Positions 1 to 11,554 are shown, counted from the stretch's first letter. The stretch: 64,000 nt of DNA from Streptomyces sp. M41(2017) (GCF_002078175.1 NZ_MWFK01000001.1:2046001-2110000); one strand, 5' to 3'. A program made the numbers and translations. The notes: generated from the sequence alone by a model not told the origin.

Positions 1-73
1 CGGCGGGCTTGCCGGGCTTGTAGGTGGGGATCCCCGCCAGCTCGGCACGCAGCTTGGGGCTCGTCTCGCTCAC
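1..73 (-). CDS. hisC: Histidinol-phosphate aminotransferase, N-terminus only
   Basis: The minus strand from a GTG at 73 reads into a 24-residue start containing SPKLRAELAGIPTYKPGKP, which runs off the window's left edge. This opening is typical of actinobacterial HisC/Pat-type class II PLP aminotransferases, which convert imidazole acetol phosphate to histidinol phosphate or act on aromatic amino acids. A GGAGGA ribosome site lies about 6 bases before the GTG. In S. coelicolor a hisC paralogue holds this place beside a LacI regulator, divergently transcribed as here. Only the N-terminus is visible, so no catalytic residue can be checked and histidinol-phosphate versus aromatic specificity is open. 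Confidence 0.7.
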   Translation of the reverse strand, partial: MSETSPKLRAELAGIPTYKPGKPA

Positions 74-541
74 CGCAGTCCTCCTCGTGACCACCAGCGG
101 CTCAGACCGCCACCGGCTACCAATGCTTCTCACCTTATGAGGATTCGGCTCCTGTGCGAATGGCCTGTGGACAACCGGGCACCGTGCGGCCTTCCCCGCA
201 GCGATCCACGCGGAAAGGGGCGCCGCCCGGGGTGCCGTCCGAAACGGCCGGGCATCCGTGTACGAAGGTGTACGAATAGGGGGGCGCGTCGGCGTTCATC
301 ACATGCGCCGGTGGCCCGCGCCGTGGCGCGCATCCCTCGTACAGGTGAGTTGAGACCTCTTCGAAACATGGCCCACTTGGCAGGCCCATGCGCGTGGACA
401 AGTCACGTACTGGCATTGGATCGTTCAACTACCTTCCTTTCCAAGGAAGTTAGCGCTTTTTGACCATGCAGAAACGTGCCTGTCAACGCGTGCATATGCG
501 TCCGCACTACCCCACCGCATGAGCCCTACTATCGGCTCGCC
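74..541. other. Divergent intergenic region hisC / LacI regulator
   Basis: 468 bases without a convincing gene. It should carry the promoters of the aminotransferase (leftward) and the LacI regulator (rightward). Two patterns are visible: a direct repeat GTGTACGAA at 258-266 and 268-276, and a short perfect inverted repeat at 433-449. Reading frames crossing it have no ribosome site or codon bias. Confidence 0.6.
433..449. promoter_or_regulatory. Inverted repeat, candidate LacI-family operator
   Basis: Arms CTTCCTT and AAGGAAG separated by TCC, about 93 bases before the regulator start at 542. LacI-family proteins bind palindromes near their own promoters, so autoregulation is plausible. The centre lacks the usual CG step, so this is only a candidate. 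Confidence 0.35.
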
Positions 542-1654
542 ATGACAGCAGCAGGGAAGCACCAGGTGAGCCGGGCGGAGACCACCCGCCGCGGCGGTCG
601 GCCGGGCCGGGCGGGTATCAGAGACGTGGCCGCGGCCGCGGGGGTCTCCATCACGACCGTGTCCGATGCCCTCAACGGCAAGGGCCGGCTCCCGGACGCC
701 ACCCGACGCCATGTCCGCGAGGTCGCCGACCGACTGGGTTATCGCCCGTCCGCGGCGGCCCGAACCCTCCGTACCGGCAAGTCCGGCCTGATCGGCCTGA
801 CCGTGACCACCTACGGGGATGAACCTTTCACCTTCACCGAGTTCGCGTACTTCGCCGAGATGGCGAGAGCCGCCACCTCGGCCGCACTCGCGCGGGGATA
901 CGCCCTGGTCATCCTCCCTGCGACCTCCCGCCACGACGTGTGGTCGAACGTGGCCCTGGACGGAACCGTGGTCATCGACCCGTCCGACCAGGACCCCGTC
1001 GTCAGCGAGCTGGTCCGCCAGGGCTTACCCGTCGTCTCCGACGGCCGCCCGGCCGGAGCCCTCCCGGTCACCGCCTGGGTGGACAACGACCACGAGGCCG
1101 CCGTCCTCGGCATCCTCGACCACCTGGCCGCCGCCGGCGCGCGCCGCATCGGCCTGCTCACCGGAACCACCACGGACACGTACACCCACCTCTCGACCAC
1201 CGCCTACCTGCGCTGGTGCGAGCGCGTGGGCCAGGATCCGGTCTACGAGGCCTATCCGGCGCACGATCCGTGCGCGGGAGCCGTCGCCGCCGACCGCCTC
1301 CTCGCGCGGCCCGACCGCCCCGACGCCGTCTACGGTCTCTTCGACCCGAACGGCACCGACCTGCTGGCCGCCGCCCGCCGCTACGGCCTGCGCGTACCCG
1401 ACGACCTGCTCCTGGTGTGCTGCAGCGAGTCCACGGTCTACGCCAGCACCGAGCCGCCCATCACCACCCTCTCCCTCAAACCGCGCAGAATCGGCACGGC
1501 CGTCGTCCAGCTGCTGATCGACGCCATCGAGGGGGTCGAATCGGACCAACCGGTCGAGCAGGTGATACCGACGGAGCTCATCGTGCGGACCTCGTCGCAG
1601 CGCAGGCCGCCCCGGACGACGGTCAGCCCGCCCCGATCACCCGAAGAGGGCTGA
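542..1654 (+). CDS. LacI-family transcriptional regulator
   Basis: A 370-residue DNA-binding regulator. Residues about 20-70 form the LacI helix-turn-helix and hinge (IRDVAAAAGVSITTVSDAL, then LGYRPSAAARTLRTGKSGLIGL), followed by a periplasmic-binding-protein-like effector domain to about residue 350. It probably binds a sugar or small metabolite and represses a promoter; the ligand cannot be read from sequence. The ATG at 542 is preferred over the upstream ATG at 476 because the helix-turn-helix normally begins within about 20 residues of the N-terminus. It is divergent from the aminotransferase gene and is followed by a hairpin terminator, so it is likely monocistronic. No sugar transporter genes lie next to it, so its target may be distant. 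Confidence 0.85.
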   Translation: MTAAGKHQVSRAETTRRGGRPGRAGIRDVAAAAGVSITTVSDALNGKGRLPDATRRHVREVADRLGYRPSAAARTLRTGKSGLIGLTVTTYGDEPFTFTEFAYFAEMARAATSAALARGYALVILPATSRHDVWSNVALDGTVVIDPSDQDPVVSELVRQGLPVVSDGRPAGALPVTAWVDNDHEAAVLGILDHLAAAGARRIGLLTGTTTDTYTHLSTTAYLRWCERVGQDPVYEAYPAHDPCAGAVAADRLLARPDRPDAVYGLFDPNGTDLLAAARRYGLRVPDDLLLVCCSESTVYASTEPPITTLSLKPRRIGTAVVQLLIDAIEGVESDQPVEQVIPTELIVRTSSQRRPPRTTVSPPRSPEEG

Positions 1655-1668
1655 CCCCGAAGCGGCAA

Positions 1669-1688
1669 GGGCGGGGAAAGCCCCGCCC
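1669..1688 (+). terminator. Hairpin terminator after LacI regulator
   Basis: Stem GGGCGGGG / CCCCGCCC with loop AAAG, 14 bases after the stop codon, followed by AATT. Short poor T-tracts are normal for Streptomyces terminators. Confidence 0.6.
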
Positions 1689-1855
1689 AATTCGGGCGAA
1701 AACCACGGTGGACCGGCCTCCTGTTCCGATTCACCACCCCTGGGTCATCACATGGCGCGATCCGCATTCCTATGATGGGCGGACGACACCGCGGGCCGCT
1801 GCGACCAGGCAGTCCGAACAGGTGCAGATGCGGCGCGATGGTGGTGGAGGGGTCG

Positions 1856-3007
1856 ATGACTCAGGGGGCCGGTCAGGGACCCGAGGTGACGCGGACGGCG
1901 ACGTTGCGCGACTTCCGCGTTCCCGCTTACGTCCACGAGACCGGTCCGTACGCGCAGAACACGCCTCAGGGCGAGGGCGCGGGACCCGTCGGGCAGTCCG
2001 GGCTGTACCCGTCGGGGGAGCCCGCGCCGTACGCGGTCATGGACTCCACCGAGGACTTCCCGGGCGAGTTCCCGGGAGAATTCCCCGAGGGATACACGCC
2101 CACTCAGCGCGATCTGCCGGTCATCAACCGAGGTGACACGGTTCAGGTCTCCGTCGACCCGGCGGCCGCCCCGGCACCCGAAGAGGGCCCCGGGCCGCTG
2201 TACGTCGTCGGCGACGTGCACGGCTACCTCGACCAACTGGTCGCCGCGCTCCAGGAGCAGGGTCTCCTCGACGCCGCGGGCAACTGGTCCGCGGGCACCG
2301 CGCGTCTGTGGTTCCTCGGCGACTTCACCGACCGCGGCCCGGACGGCATCGGCGTGATCGACCTCGTGATGAGGCTCTCCGCCGAGGCGGCCGCGGCCGG
2401 CGGCTACTGCAAGGCGCTCATGGGCAACCACGAGCTGCTCCTGCTCGGCGCCAAGCGGTTCGCCGACACCCCCGTCAACTCCGGCGCGGGCACCGCCACC
2501 TTCCAGGCCGCCTGGCTGCTCAACGGCGGCCAGAAGACGGACATGGACCGCCTCCAGGACCACCACCTCCAGTGGATGGCCCGCCTCGACGCCATGGAAC
2601 TCGTCGACGGACACCTGCTGGTGCACTCCGACACGACCGCCTACCTCGACTACGGCGACTCGATCGAAGCGGTGAACGACACCGTCCGCGAAACCCTCAC
2701 CCGCAACGACGCCGACGAGTGCTGGGACGTGTTCCGCAAGCTCACCAAACGCTTCGCCTTCCGCGACGACGGCGGCTCCGAAGCCGTCCGCGAACTGCTC
2801 GGCACCTACGGCGGCAGCCGCATCGTCCACGGTCACAGCCCCATTCCATACCTCCTGGGCGAGGTCGGCACGGAAGAGGGCGAGGACAACACGGGCCCCG
2901 TGGTCGAGGGGCCGCACGTCTACGCCGACGGACTCGCCATCGCGATGGACGGCGGAGTGACCATGGCCGGAAAGCTACTGGTTCAGCAACTTCCGCTGGA
3001 TATCTGA
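1856..3007 (+). CDS. Calcineurin-like metallophosphoesterase
   Basis: A 383-residue protein with all four metallophosphatase signatures: GDVHG (about 119-123), GDFTDRG, GNHE and a C-terminal GHS. These residues bind two metal ions and hydrolyse phosphoesters in PPP-type protein phosphatases and related diadenosine polyphosphatases. The first roughly 110 residues are acidic and proline/glycine rich, contain near repeats (FPGEFPGEFPEG), and resemble no catalytic domain. The ATG at 1856 is chosen because a strong GGTGGAGGGG site sits just before it; the ATGs at 1772 and 1838 lack one. No signal peptide is visible, so it is probably cytoplasmic. Substrate, protein or nucleotide, is unknown. Confidence 0.8.
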   Translation: MTQGAGQGPEVTRTATLRDFRVPAYVHETGPYAQNTPQGEGAGPVGQSGLYPSGEPAPYAVMDSTEDFPGEFPGEFPEGYTPTQRDLPVINRGDTVQVSVDPAAAPAPEEGPGPLYVVGDVHGYLDQLVAALQEQGLLDAAGNWSAGTARLWFLGDFTDRGPDGIGVIDLVMRLSAEAAAAGGYCKALMGNHELLLLGAKRFADTPVNSGAGTATFQAAWLLNGGQKTDMDRLQDHHLQWMARLDAMELVDGHLLVHSDTTAYLDYGDSIEAVNDTVRETLTRNDADECWDVFRKLTKRFAFRDDGGSEAVRELLGTYGGSRIVHGHSPIPYLLGEVGTEEGEDNTGPVVEGPHVYADGLAIAMDGGVTMAGKLLVQQLPLDI

Positions 3008-3187
3008 CCGTTCAGCGGGCAGGCGTCCCCCGGGTGGAGCGCGTCGGCCAGGGGCCAATTTCTGGAAACCCCCTGTCACGGCGTGCCGTCACCGCTCTAC
3101 CATCGGCTTATCCGTAGCAGGCTCCCCTCCGTTTCTGCCCAACGGCTCGTCAGCGTGCGAGCCATCAGCCCTACGGAGCATCGGGGG

Positions 3188-4051
3188 ATGCAGATGAACA
3201 GCGTTCCGCAGCACCTGCTGAGCGAGGACCGCCAGGATTTCGAGCGGATCCTCGATGAGGCGCTGCGCTCCGCACCACACCGCCCGGAACTCGCCGCTGT
3301 CGGCCAGCGGCTCAATCTCGAACAACTGCGCACCATGGCGCTCAACGCCACCGCCCTCATCACGACGGCCGCGGCGGACGAGTACGCGCACTACGTGAAG
3401 GCCCGCGAGGAAATGCGCCGCCCGGTGGCGTCCACCTCCGTCGTGAGCGAGGAGACCGGCTCTCCGGAACCCGGCGCCGGAGCGATGGGACTCGCCGCCA
3501 CCGTGGGGGAGGTCACCGAGACCGCGGGTGCCGGCGCCATCGCCGTCGTCGCGGTGCTCGCCCCCGTCCTCGCCGGGACAGCCGCGGCGATATTCCTGCT
3601 CGTGGGCTACATCCTCAAGATGCTCAACCCCGAGCCGGCCATCGCCCAGACCCTGCTCACCACCGGATGGGTCTTCGGCGCGGTCACCGCGGCGGCGATC
3701 CTCGTCGCCGCGGCCGGACTGCTCCTGACGGCCCTGCGCAACAGTTCGTCCTCGCTCCTCGCGGGAGCGGGCGGCGAGGTGACCGAACAGGTCGCCCGGG
3801 CCAGGGACGCCTGGCACGACGCCCTGCTGGAGCGCGGCATCCTGCCGTTCTTCCGGGAGGCCCTCGCGGATCCGGGCTCGGTGGCCCTGGACCGCGCCAC
3901 ACCGGCGCCCAGCCGCATGCCGCACCTGGGCTACGACCGGCCGGGGTTCAGCAGCCCCGACGGCGGCCCCGCAGCCGGTCCGCGCCCGAGCTTCTCCAGC
4001 CCGGACTTCTCGAGCCCGGACTTCGGGGGGCCCGAACACCAGCCCGAGTGA
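3188..4051 (+). CDS. Hypothetical two-helix membrane protein
   Basis: A 287-residue protein of unknown function. Residues 1-75 are polar and helical. Two hydrophobic segments follow: one of about 30 residues (AVVAVLAPVLAGTAAAIFLL and beyond) and one around residue 165-190 (FGAVTAAAILVAAAGLLLTA). After a helical stretch the tail is a low-complexity Ser/Pro/Phe region with repeated FSSPD, reminiscent of flexible envelope tails. The ATG at 3188 follows GGAG by 9 bases; an ATG two codons later is the alternative. It stands alone between the phosphoesterase and a convergent TerD-vWA gene. Confidence 0.65.
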   Translation: MQMNSVPQHLLSEDRQDFERILDEALRSAPHRPELAAVGQRLNLEQLRTMALNATALITTAAADEYAHYVKAREEMRRPVASTSVVSEETGSPEPGAGAMGLAATVGEVTETAGAGAIAVVAVLAPVLAGTAAAIFLLVGYILKMLNPEPAIAQTLLTTGWVFGAVTAAAILVAAAGLLLTALRNSSSSLLAGAGGEVTEQVARARDAWHDALLERGILPFFREALADPGSVALDRATPAPSRMPHLGYDRPGFSSPDGGPAAGPRPSFSSPDFSSPDFGGPEHQPE

Positions 4052-4085
4052 TTCCGGACGGTCGACGGCCGGAACCACGGGAGAA

Positions 4086-4109
4086 GGGCCCGCGCAGGCG
4101 CGCGGGCCC
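4086..4109. terminator. Bidirectional hairpin between convergent genes
   Basis: Stem GGGCCCGCGC / GCGCGGGCCC with a 4-base loop AGGC between the convergent ends at 4051 and 4164, well placed to end both transcripts. Confidence 0.65.
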
Positions 4110-4163
4110 ACAAGGCTGCCCGGGGCGGGTGACGGCCGGCCTCCGACGCCCCGCCACGTCCTC

Positions 4164-5711
4164 TCAGACGATGCCGAGTCGCCGGGCCTCGCGCATCCAG
4201 GACGGAAACTCGGACAGCAGCCGGTCGTAGAGCTCCGCGTCGGGTACGTCGCTGATGTCGTCGACGGCGAAGAAGCCGACGTTGTCGACGCGCCGGCCCG
4301 GCAGGGTGTCGAACCGCTCCAGCACTCCGTAGTTGGAACGCCCCAGCCCCACGAACTGCCAGAAGACCGGCTCGTCGACCGCCTCGCGCAGCTCGGTCTC
4401 GATCTCCTTGTTGCGGTAGACGCCGCCGTCGGAGAAGAACAGCACCAAGGTGGGGGCGGCGGCGGGGTGGTCACGGACGTACGACCGCACCTCCGCGATC
4501 ACCTTCTGCTCCTCGTTCTGGATCCCCACCGCGCGCATGTCCACCTGGCCCGGCAACAGACCCTTGCGTGGCTTCTTGCGGCGGAACAGCGTCAGTTCAC
4601 CGACCCGGACATGCCGCTGCAGCCACTCCGGCAACTCTCCCAGCGCGAGGTCCGGCAGCCGGGCCGGATTCGAGGCGAACGTCCAGGCCTGCATCTCTCC
4701 GTCGTCGTCGAGCTGCGCGGCCACCGCGGCCATCCGCTCCACGACATCGGCCACGACCCCCTTCGAGTACAGGAAGGACATGGACCCGGAGGCATCCAGA
4801 ACCAGGATGACGCGCGCCGTCACCCCCTCCGCCCCGTGCTTGCGCAGGCTGACCGCCACCTGCTCCTTCCGCAGGGAGAGCCGCTTGCGCATGTCCACCG
4901 GAAGCTGCTCCTCGCCCTTGACCAGCCGCGGAGCGGTGGCACCGGCCGAGGCCGGTGCCACGGGCGGGCGGGGCGGTACCGGAGGGGCGGACGGCGACGC
5001 AGCGCTCCCGTACGGCGAGCCGACGGGCGGAGGCGGGGCGGCCGGCCCGGCTGCCGGCGCGGGCCAGGTCGCGGCGACGTGCGGAGGTGCCGGAGCCGCG
5101 GGAGCCGGCGGGAACGCGGCGGCGGGCGTGGGGGCTGACGTGGGCGTCGAGGACGCCGGCGTCCCGGTGGCGTCCGGCTCCTCGTCCACGCTGATCCCGA
5201 AGTCGGTTGCCAGACCCGCGAGTCCGGACGCGTACCCCTGACCCACCGCGCGGAACTTCCACTGACCGGCCCGCCGGTACAGCTCACCGCCGATGAACGC
5301 CGTCTCCGTCGTGGCCTCCATCTCGAACAGCGCCAGTTCCCTGCCCGTCCCTGCGTCGAGCAGCCGAAGCCGCAGACCGGACAGCCCGCCGAAGGTGCCC
5401 CCGTCCGCCGAGGCACCGAGGACGACCCGCTCGATCCCCGGTTCCAGGGACGCCAGATCCACTCCGACGGTGTCCGTCGTGGCGCCGCCGTCCCGCCGCT
5501 TGCCCAGATGACGTACGGAACCCGAGGCGTGCTGGGGCTGGTTGTAGAAGACGAAGTCACCGTCGTCCCTCACCCGGCCGTCGGCGCCGAGCAGAAGTGC
5601 CGAGGCATCGGCGTCCGGCGCGCCGGGGCCTCCGGACCAGCCGAGCTCGACCTGTACCGCGTCGACGGCGACGGGAAGGTTGCCGCCCTTGCTCATGGAT
5701 GTCGCTGTCAT
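4164..5711 (-). CDS. TerD-domain / von Willebrand A fusion protein (TerF-like)
   Basis: A 515-residue fusion. Residues about 5-175 are a TerD domain (SKGGNLPV start, then [17 protein letters not shown]), a calcium-binding fold of the tellurite/stress resistance family. Residues about 185-265 are a Pro/Ala-rich linker. The C-terminal half is a vWA domain with a metal-binding DASGSM motif and the FFSDGG strand, as in TerF and TerY. The family is linked to stress and phage resistance through Ca2+-dependent protein assemblies; the exact role is unknown. No other ter genes lie in the window, so this is an orphan member. The start at 5711 lacks a strong ribosome site and an ATG at 5696 (MSKGGN) is an alternative. 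Confidence 0.8.
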   Translation of the reverse strand: MTATSMSKGGNLPVAVDAVQVELGWSGGPGAPDADASALLLGADGRVRDDGDFVFYNQPQHASGSVRHLGKRRDGGATTDTVGVDLASLEPGIERVVLGASADGGTFGGLSGLRLRLLDAGTGRELALFEMEATTETAFIGGELYRRAGQWKFRAVGQGYASGLAGLATDFGISVDEEPDATGTPASSTPTSAPTPAAAFPPAPAAPAPPHVAATWPAPAAGPAAPPPPVGSPYGSAASPSAPPVPPRPPVAPASAGATAPRLVKGEEQLPVDMRKRLSLRKEQVAVSLRKHGAEGVTARVILVLDASGSMSFLYSKGVVADVVERMAAVAAQLDDDGEMQAWTFASNPARLPDLALGELPEWLQRHVRVGELTLFRRKKPRKGLLPGQVDMRAVGIQNEEQKVIAEVRSYVRDHPAAAPTLVLFFSDGGVYRNKEIETELREAVDEPVFWQFVGLGRSNYGVLERFDTLPGRRVDNVGFFAVDDISDVPDAELYDRLLSEFPSWMREARRLGIV

Positions 5712-5823
5712 ACGCCCAGTCTGCCCAGAGAACCGCGCGCCGGGCCCGCCCGATGCACAACCAGGTGCACGCGCCTTCGTCCTTCGGCCCGTCTCCGCCT
5801 GGAGCGCTTACGCCGGCCCCGGC

Positions 5824-5904
5824 CGCGTCCGCTCGGAGCGGGACCCGCCTCAGCCGGACCTGGTCGCGTCCGTTCGAAGCGGTCCCGCCTCAGAAAGGGC
5901 TGGT
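5824..5904. repeat. Imperfect tandem repeat, about 40 bp unit
   Basis: Two near copies (5824-5864 and 5865-5904) begin CGCGTCCG, share CCCGCCTCAG in the middle and end CTGGT; a truncated third start follows at 5905. The second copy overlaps the end of the LysR gene (stop at 5890). It may have arisen by local duplication of that gene's 3' end. Confidence 0.5.
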
Positions 5905-6777
5905 CGCGTCTGTCGCGGCCCGTACGAACGCGCGCAGCCGCTCGGTGGTGTTGGCCTCACTCCAGATCAGCCCCCTCTCGATCGGCGGCGCGTCAAGCAG
6001 GGGCACGTAGGCGACATCGGGCCGGGGGTAGTACTGCCGGGAGTGGTCCCCCACCGGCAGAACGCCCCGCCCCATCGCGACGAGGGTCAACATCTCCGAG
6101 AACGACTCGCCGACCGGACCCTTCGGAACAGGTCTGCCCGACGGGGTGCGGTCCGGCGTACGGTCCCGCTTGAACCCCGCCGAGGTCACGTGCGGGTACT
6201 GCACGACGGGATACTCCGCGAGCACTTCGACGGACACACCCTTCTCGCGGGCGAGCGGATGACCGGCGGCCACGGCGAGGACTCGTCTCTCCCGCAGCAG
6301 CGCGGGCCCGCAGGCCATCCCGTCGAAGGGGTACGACGCGAGCAGGACGTCGATCGAGCCGTCCACCAGACTGGCCCGCGAGTTGGCCAGCTGGACCTCC
6401 CGCACGTCGACACGGCACTCCGGGTGGCGCTCCCCGAACAGCGCGACCGCCCTGAGCAGTGCCGGTGCCGTCCACTCGCCGAGGAAGGCGACCCGCAGCT
6501 CCCCGGAGACCCCGCGGCTGGCGTCCTTCGCCCGCCGCAGCGCCTCGTCCATCGCCGCGACCAGGGGCACCAGGTCGTCGGCCAACCGGCGTCCGATCGG
6601 GGTGAGCCGGACCGAGCGGCTGTTACGTTCGAACAGCGCGCCGCCCACCTGACGCTCGACCTTCTTGATCACCTGACTGACCCGTCCGGTCGTGATCAGC
6701 AATCGCTCGGCGGTGCGGCCGAAGTGCAGCTCCTCGGCCAGGGCCAGGAAGGTCTCGATCTCCAGCCGCTCCAGCAC
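5890..6777 (-). CDS. LysR-family transcriptional regulator
   Basis: A 295-residue regulator with the LysR helix-turn-helix at residues 1-60 (FLALAEELHFGRTAERLLIT, then VSQVIKKVERQVG) and a type 2 periplasmic-binding effector domain from about 90. It starts at a GTG at 6777. The effector is unknown. The DUF1801 and VOC gene pair runs divergently from 6960, and LysR proteins often control a divergent neighbour, so that pair is a plausible target through the 182-base spacer. Confidence 0.85.
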   Translation of the reverse strand: MLERLEIETFLALAEELHFGRTAERLLITTGRVSQVIKKVERQVGGALFERNSRSVRLTPIGRRLADDLVPLVAAMDEALRRAKDASRGVSGELRVAFLGEWTAPALLRAVALFGERHPECRVDVREVQLANSRASLVDGSIDVLLASYPFDGMACGPALLRERRVLAVAAGHPLAREKGVSVEVLAEYPVVQYPHVTSAGFKRDRTPDRTPSGRPVPKGPVGESFSEMLTLVAMGRGVLPVGDHSRQYYPRPDVAYVPLLDAPPIERGLIWSEANTTERLRAFVRAATDATSPF

Positions 6778-6959
6778 GATTCCTCCCGGCGTTAAATCTC
6801 GCTCAACGGTCGTACACCGATCCTGCCTTGATGGCGGCTGCCGTACGGCGGATCGTAGAAGGCATCATCACGGCCTTTCGGGACAATCCCGGCCGGTCCC
6901 CCGCTCCTCACCCTTCGCCTGAGCCCCTCCCAGGGGCTCCCTCCTGAACGGGAAACCGC

Positions 6960-7322
6960 ATGACTGCCTCGGACATCACCTCCTACCTGGACAAACTCGA
7001 CGGTCCGCTGCGCGAGATCGCCGACAAGATCCGCCCCGTCATCGACTCCGCCCTCCCCGAGGCTTCCGGCGCCCTGTGGCACGGACACCCCACGTGGAGC
7101 CTCGGCGACAGACCCGGCCGGACACCGGTCTGCCTGCTCAAGGCCTATACGTCCTACGTCACCTTCGGTCTCTGGCGCGGTCAGGATCTGGCCGACCCCT
7201 CGGGGCGGCTGGTGGCCGGGGCCCGCCGAATGGCCTCCGTGAAGATCAGCCGGGTTGACGAGGTCGACCCGGCCCTGTTCGCCGAGTGGCTCCGCCGCGC
7301 CGTGGCACTGGAGACGTCATGA
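6960..7322 (+). CDS. DUF1801-family small protein
   Basis: A 120-residue protein of the DUF1801 (YdhG-like) fold, recognised by the opening YLDKLDGPLREIADKIR, the middle LWHGHPTWSL, and a C-terminal half with KISRVDEVDP. Family members are small soluble proteins with no settled biochemical role. Its stop overlaps the ATG of the VOC gene (ATGA), so the two are almost certainly cotranslated. It is divergent from the LysR regulator at 6777. Confidence 0.75.
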   Translation: MTASDITSYLDKLDGPLREIADKIRPVIDSALPEASGALWHGHPTWSLGDRPGRTPVCLLKAYTSYVTFGLWRGQDLADPSGRLVAGARRMASVKISRVDEVDPALFAEWLRRAVALETS

Positions 7323-7714
7323 GCTCCGTGCGCGTGAAGGCCTTCGACCACTTGGTGCTCACCGTCGAGGACGTCGAGCGTTCCCTGGACTTCTACATCG
7401 GTGTCCTGGGTCTGGAACCGGTCCGTGTCGCCGAGTGGCGGATCGGTCAGGCCCCGTTCCCGTCGGTGCGGGTCACCGAGGAGACCATCATCGACCTGGT
7501 CGCCGGCGCCCGGGGGGAGGCGAACGTCGACCACATCTGTCTCGCGGTGGAACCGCTGGACTGGGACGAGGTGGTCGCCGCCGGTACCTTCACCGTCCTC
7601 GACGGCCCCGCCCCGCGCTTCGGCGCCCGGGGCACGGCCACCTCGCTCTATGTCCGCGACCCGGACGGCAACACCGTGGAACTGCGCTGGTATCCGCAGG
7701 ACGCCCAGGCATGA
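7319..7714 (+). CDS. VOC / glyoxalase-family protein
   Basis: A 131-residue vicinal-oxygen-chelate protein. It has the first-strand histidine (KAFDHLVLTVEDVERSLDFY), a second DHICLAV strand, and the C-terminal DPDGNTVELRWY strand with a metal-ligand glutamate. Such proteins are lyases, dioxygenases or drug-binding resistance proteins; the substrate is not evident. The ATG at 7319 overlaps the DUF1801 stop by four bases, which fixes the start over an upstream in-frame ATG at 7286. It is convergent with thiC. Confidence 0.82.
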   Translation: MSSVRVKAFDHLVLTVEDVERSLDFYIGVLGLEPVRVAEWRIGQAPFPSVRVTEETIIDLVAGARGEANVDHICLAVEPLDWDEVVAAGTFTVLDGPAPRFGARGTATSLYVRDPDGNTVELRWYPQDAQA

Positions 7715-7801
7715 CCGACCGACACCCACCGACTGCCGCTGGGCTGCCCGCCAGCCACGGCCCGGGGCTTCGACTCCCCGGACCATGACCCACGGGGCAG
7801 G

Positions 7802-9765
<1,964 letters not shown>

Positions 9766-9842
9766 GCAAAGGTGACTCCACGCTAGCGTCATATCTGGCG
9801 CGGTGAACAGGGGGCCCTTGCCGTTCTTGCGATGATCGGTCG

Positions 9843-11468
9843 GTGACGACGACCCAGCAGCCCTCGTTCCCACCGTCCGAGCCGCCTCGCCGGCCGGGCT
9901 CCGACGACGGCCGCGGACGTGGTCCCGGCAACGGTCGCGGACGCGGGGCTGGACCGGCCGAGGGTCAGGGATACGGGCACGGTCCGGGACCCGGAAACGG
10001 TCCGCGTCCGAGACCGGGCGGGGGAAACGGCGACTCAGGTGACGGTGACCCGCAGGGGCAGGACCTCGGCCGGGGCCGAGGCCCGGGAGGTGGGCAGGGT
10101 CCTGGAGACGGGCACGGGCACGGCCCGGGCGGCGGCCATGGACAGGGCTCGGGGGGTGGGCACGGCCACTCGCACAGCCACAACCACGGCCCGGCGGCGC
10201 CCGTCTCGAAGCATCTGCGCAAGGTCATCGCAGCGGTGCTGATCCCCTTCGCCGCCGCGGTCGCCGTGGGCCTCGTGGTGCTGTGGCCCGGTGGCGCACC
10301 GGCTCACGAGCGCTCCGGTGTCGGCTTCGACCGGCAGACCCAGAACGCGACGGTCACCAAGATCGTCCAGGTGGACTGCAAATCCGTGAACGCCTCGGGG
10401 GAGACGCCGACCGGCGACACCTCCACGGCCGAGGGCTCCTCCGCGCAGCAGCAGGCGACGGGCGAGTGCAAGCGGGCGACCATCCGGATCGACACCGGCA
10501 AGGACAAGGGCCGTACGTTCACGGAGATCGTCCAGCCGGACCAGTCACGGCAGTTGCATCAGGACGAGAAGGTCATCGTCGCCTATGAGCCCTCGGCCCC
10601 GAAGGACCTCCAGTACTCGGTGACGGACGCGAACCGAAAGCTGCCCCTGACGCTTTTGGCGGGCCTGTTCGCCGTGGTCGTCGTGGTGGTGGGACGGATG
10701 CGCGGCGTCATGGCGCTGGTCGCCCTGGCCATCAGCTTCATGATCCTGAACTTCTTCATCCTGCCCGCGATCCTGCAGGGGTCGAACCCCCTGGTCGTGG
10801 CGGTCGTCGGCTCCAGCGCCATCATGCTGATCGCCCTCTACATGTGCCACGGACTGTCGGCCCGAACATCCGTCGCTGTGGTGGGCACCCTGCTCTCCCT
10901 GCTGCTGATCGGCATCCTGGGCTCCGTCTTCATCGAGTGGGCGGTCCTGACCGGCAACACGGACGACAACACCGGTCTGATCCACGGCCTGTACCCGTCG
11001 ATCGACATGAGCGGTCTGCTGCTGGCCGGGGTCATCATCGGTTCGCTCGGTGTGCTCGACGACGTGACGGTGACGCAGACGTCGGCTGTCTGGGAACTGC
11101 ACGAGGCGAATCCCACGATGGGCTGGCGCGGCCTGTATCGGGCGGGCATCCGGATCGGCCGGGACCACATCGCGTCCGTGGTCAACACGCTCGTCCTGGC
11201 GTACGCGGGTGCCGCACTGCCTCTGCTGCTGCTGTTCTCGATCGCGCAGAGCAGCGTGGGGACCGTCGCCAACAGTGAACTGGTCGCGGAGGAGATCGTG
11301 CGCACGCTGGTCGGGTCGATCGGTCTGGTCGCCGCGGTGCCGGTGACGACCGCGCTGGCCGCTCTGGTGGTCGCGGCGGACCGTGAGGGGGCCCCGGCCG
11401 TCTCCCTGGAGCCCGCGGGCGCCAAGATGCCGGCCCGGAGCGGGAAGGGCCGTCGCCGCAAGCGCTGA
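9843..11468 (+). CDS. YibE/F-family polytopic membrane protein
   Basis: A 541-residue membrane protein. Residues 1-115 are a Gly/Pro/Arg-rich region ending in a His-rich run (HGHSHSHNHG) that could bind metal. One helix follows (VIAAVLIPFAAAVAVGLVVL), then an extracytoplasmic domain of about 110 residues, then roughly six to seven helices of the YibE/F domain (VALAISFMILNFFILPAIL; the DVTVTQTSAVWELHEANP loop). The function of YibE/F proteins is not established; transport has been suggested. It starts at a GTG at 9843, divergent from thiC with about 220 bases between the starts. It is convergent with ssgA. Confidence 0.82.
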   Translation: MTTTQQPSFPPSEPPRRPGSDDGRGRGPGNGRGRGAGPAEGQGYGHGPGPGNGPRPRPGGGNGDSGDGDPQGQDLGRGRGPGGGQGPGDGHGHGPGGGHGQGSGGGHGHSHSHNHGPAAPVSKHLRKVIAAVLIPFAAAVAVGLVVLWPGGAPAHERSGVGFDRQTQNATVTKIVQVDCKSVNASGETPTGDTSTAEGSSAQQQATGECKRATIRIDTGKDKGRTFTEIVQPDQSRQLHQDEKVIVAYEPSAPKDLQYSVTDANRKLPLTLLAGLFAVVVVVVGRMRGVMALVALAISFMILNFFILPAILQGSNPLVVAVVGSSAIMLIALYMCHGLSARTSVAVVGTLLSLLLIGILGSVFIEWAVLTGNTDDNTGLIHGLYPSIDMSGLLLAGVIIGSLGVLDDVTVTQTSAVWELHEANPTMGWRGLYRAGIRIGRDHIASVVNTLVLAYAGAALPLLLLFSIAQSSVGTVANSELVAEEIVRTLVGSIGLVAAVPVTTALAALVVAADREGAPAVSLEPAGAKMPARSGKGRRRKR

Positions 11469-11554
11469 GCCGTCCCCGACGATCGTGTGGACCCGGCTGT
11501 CCGCGGCGAGCTCCCCGCTGAGGAAGCGTTACTCCGCCCGGGGCTGACGAGGTT

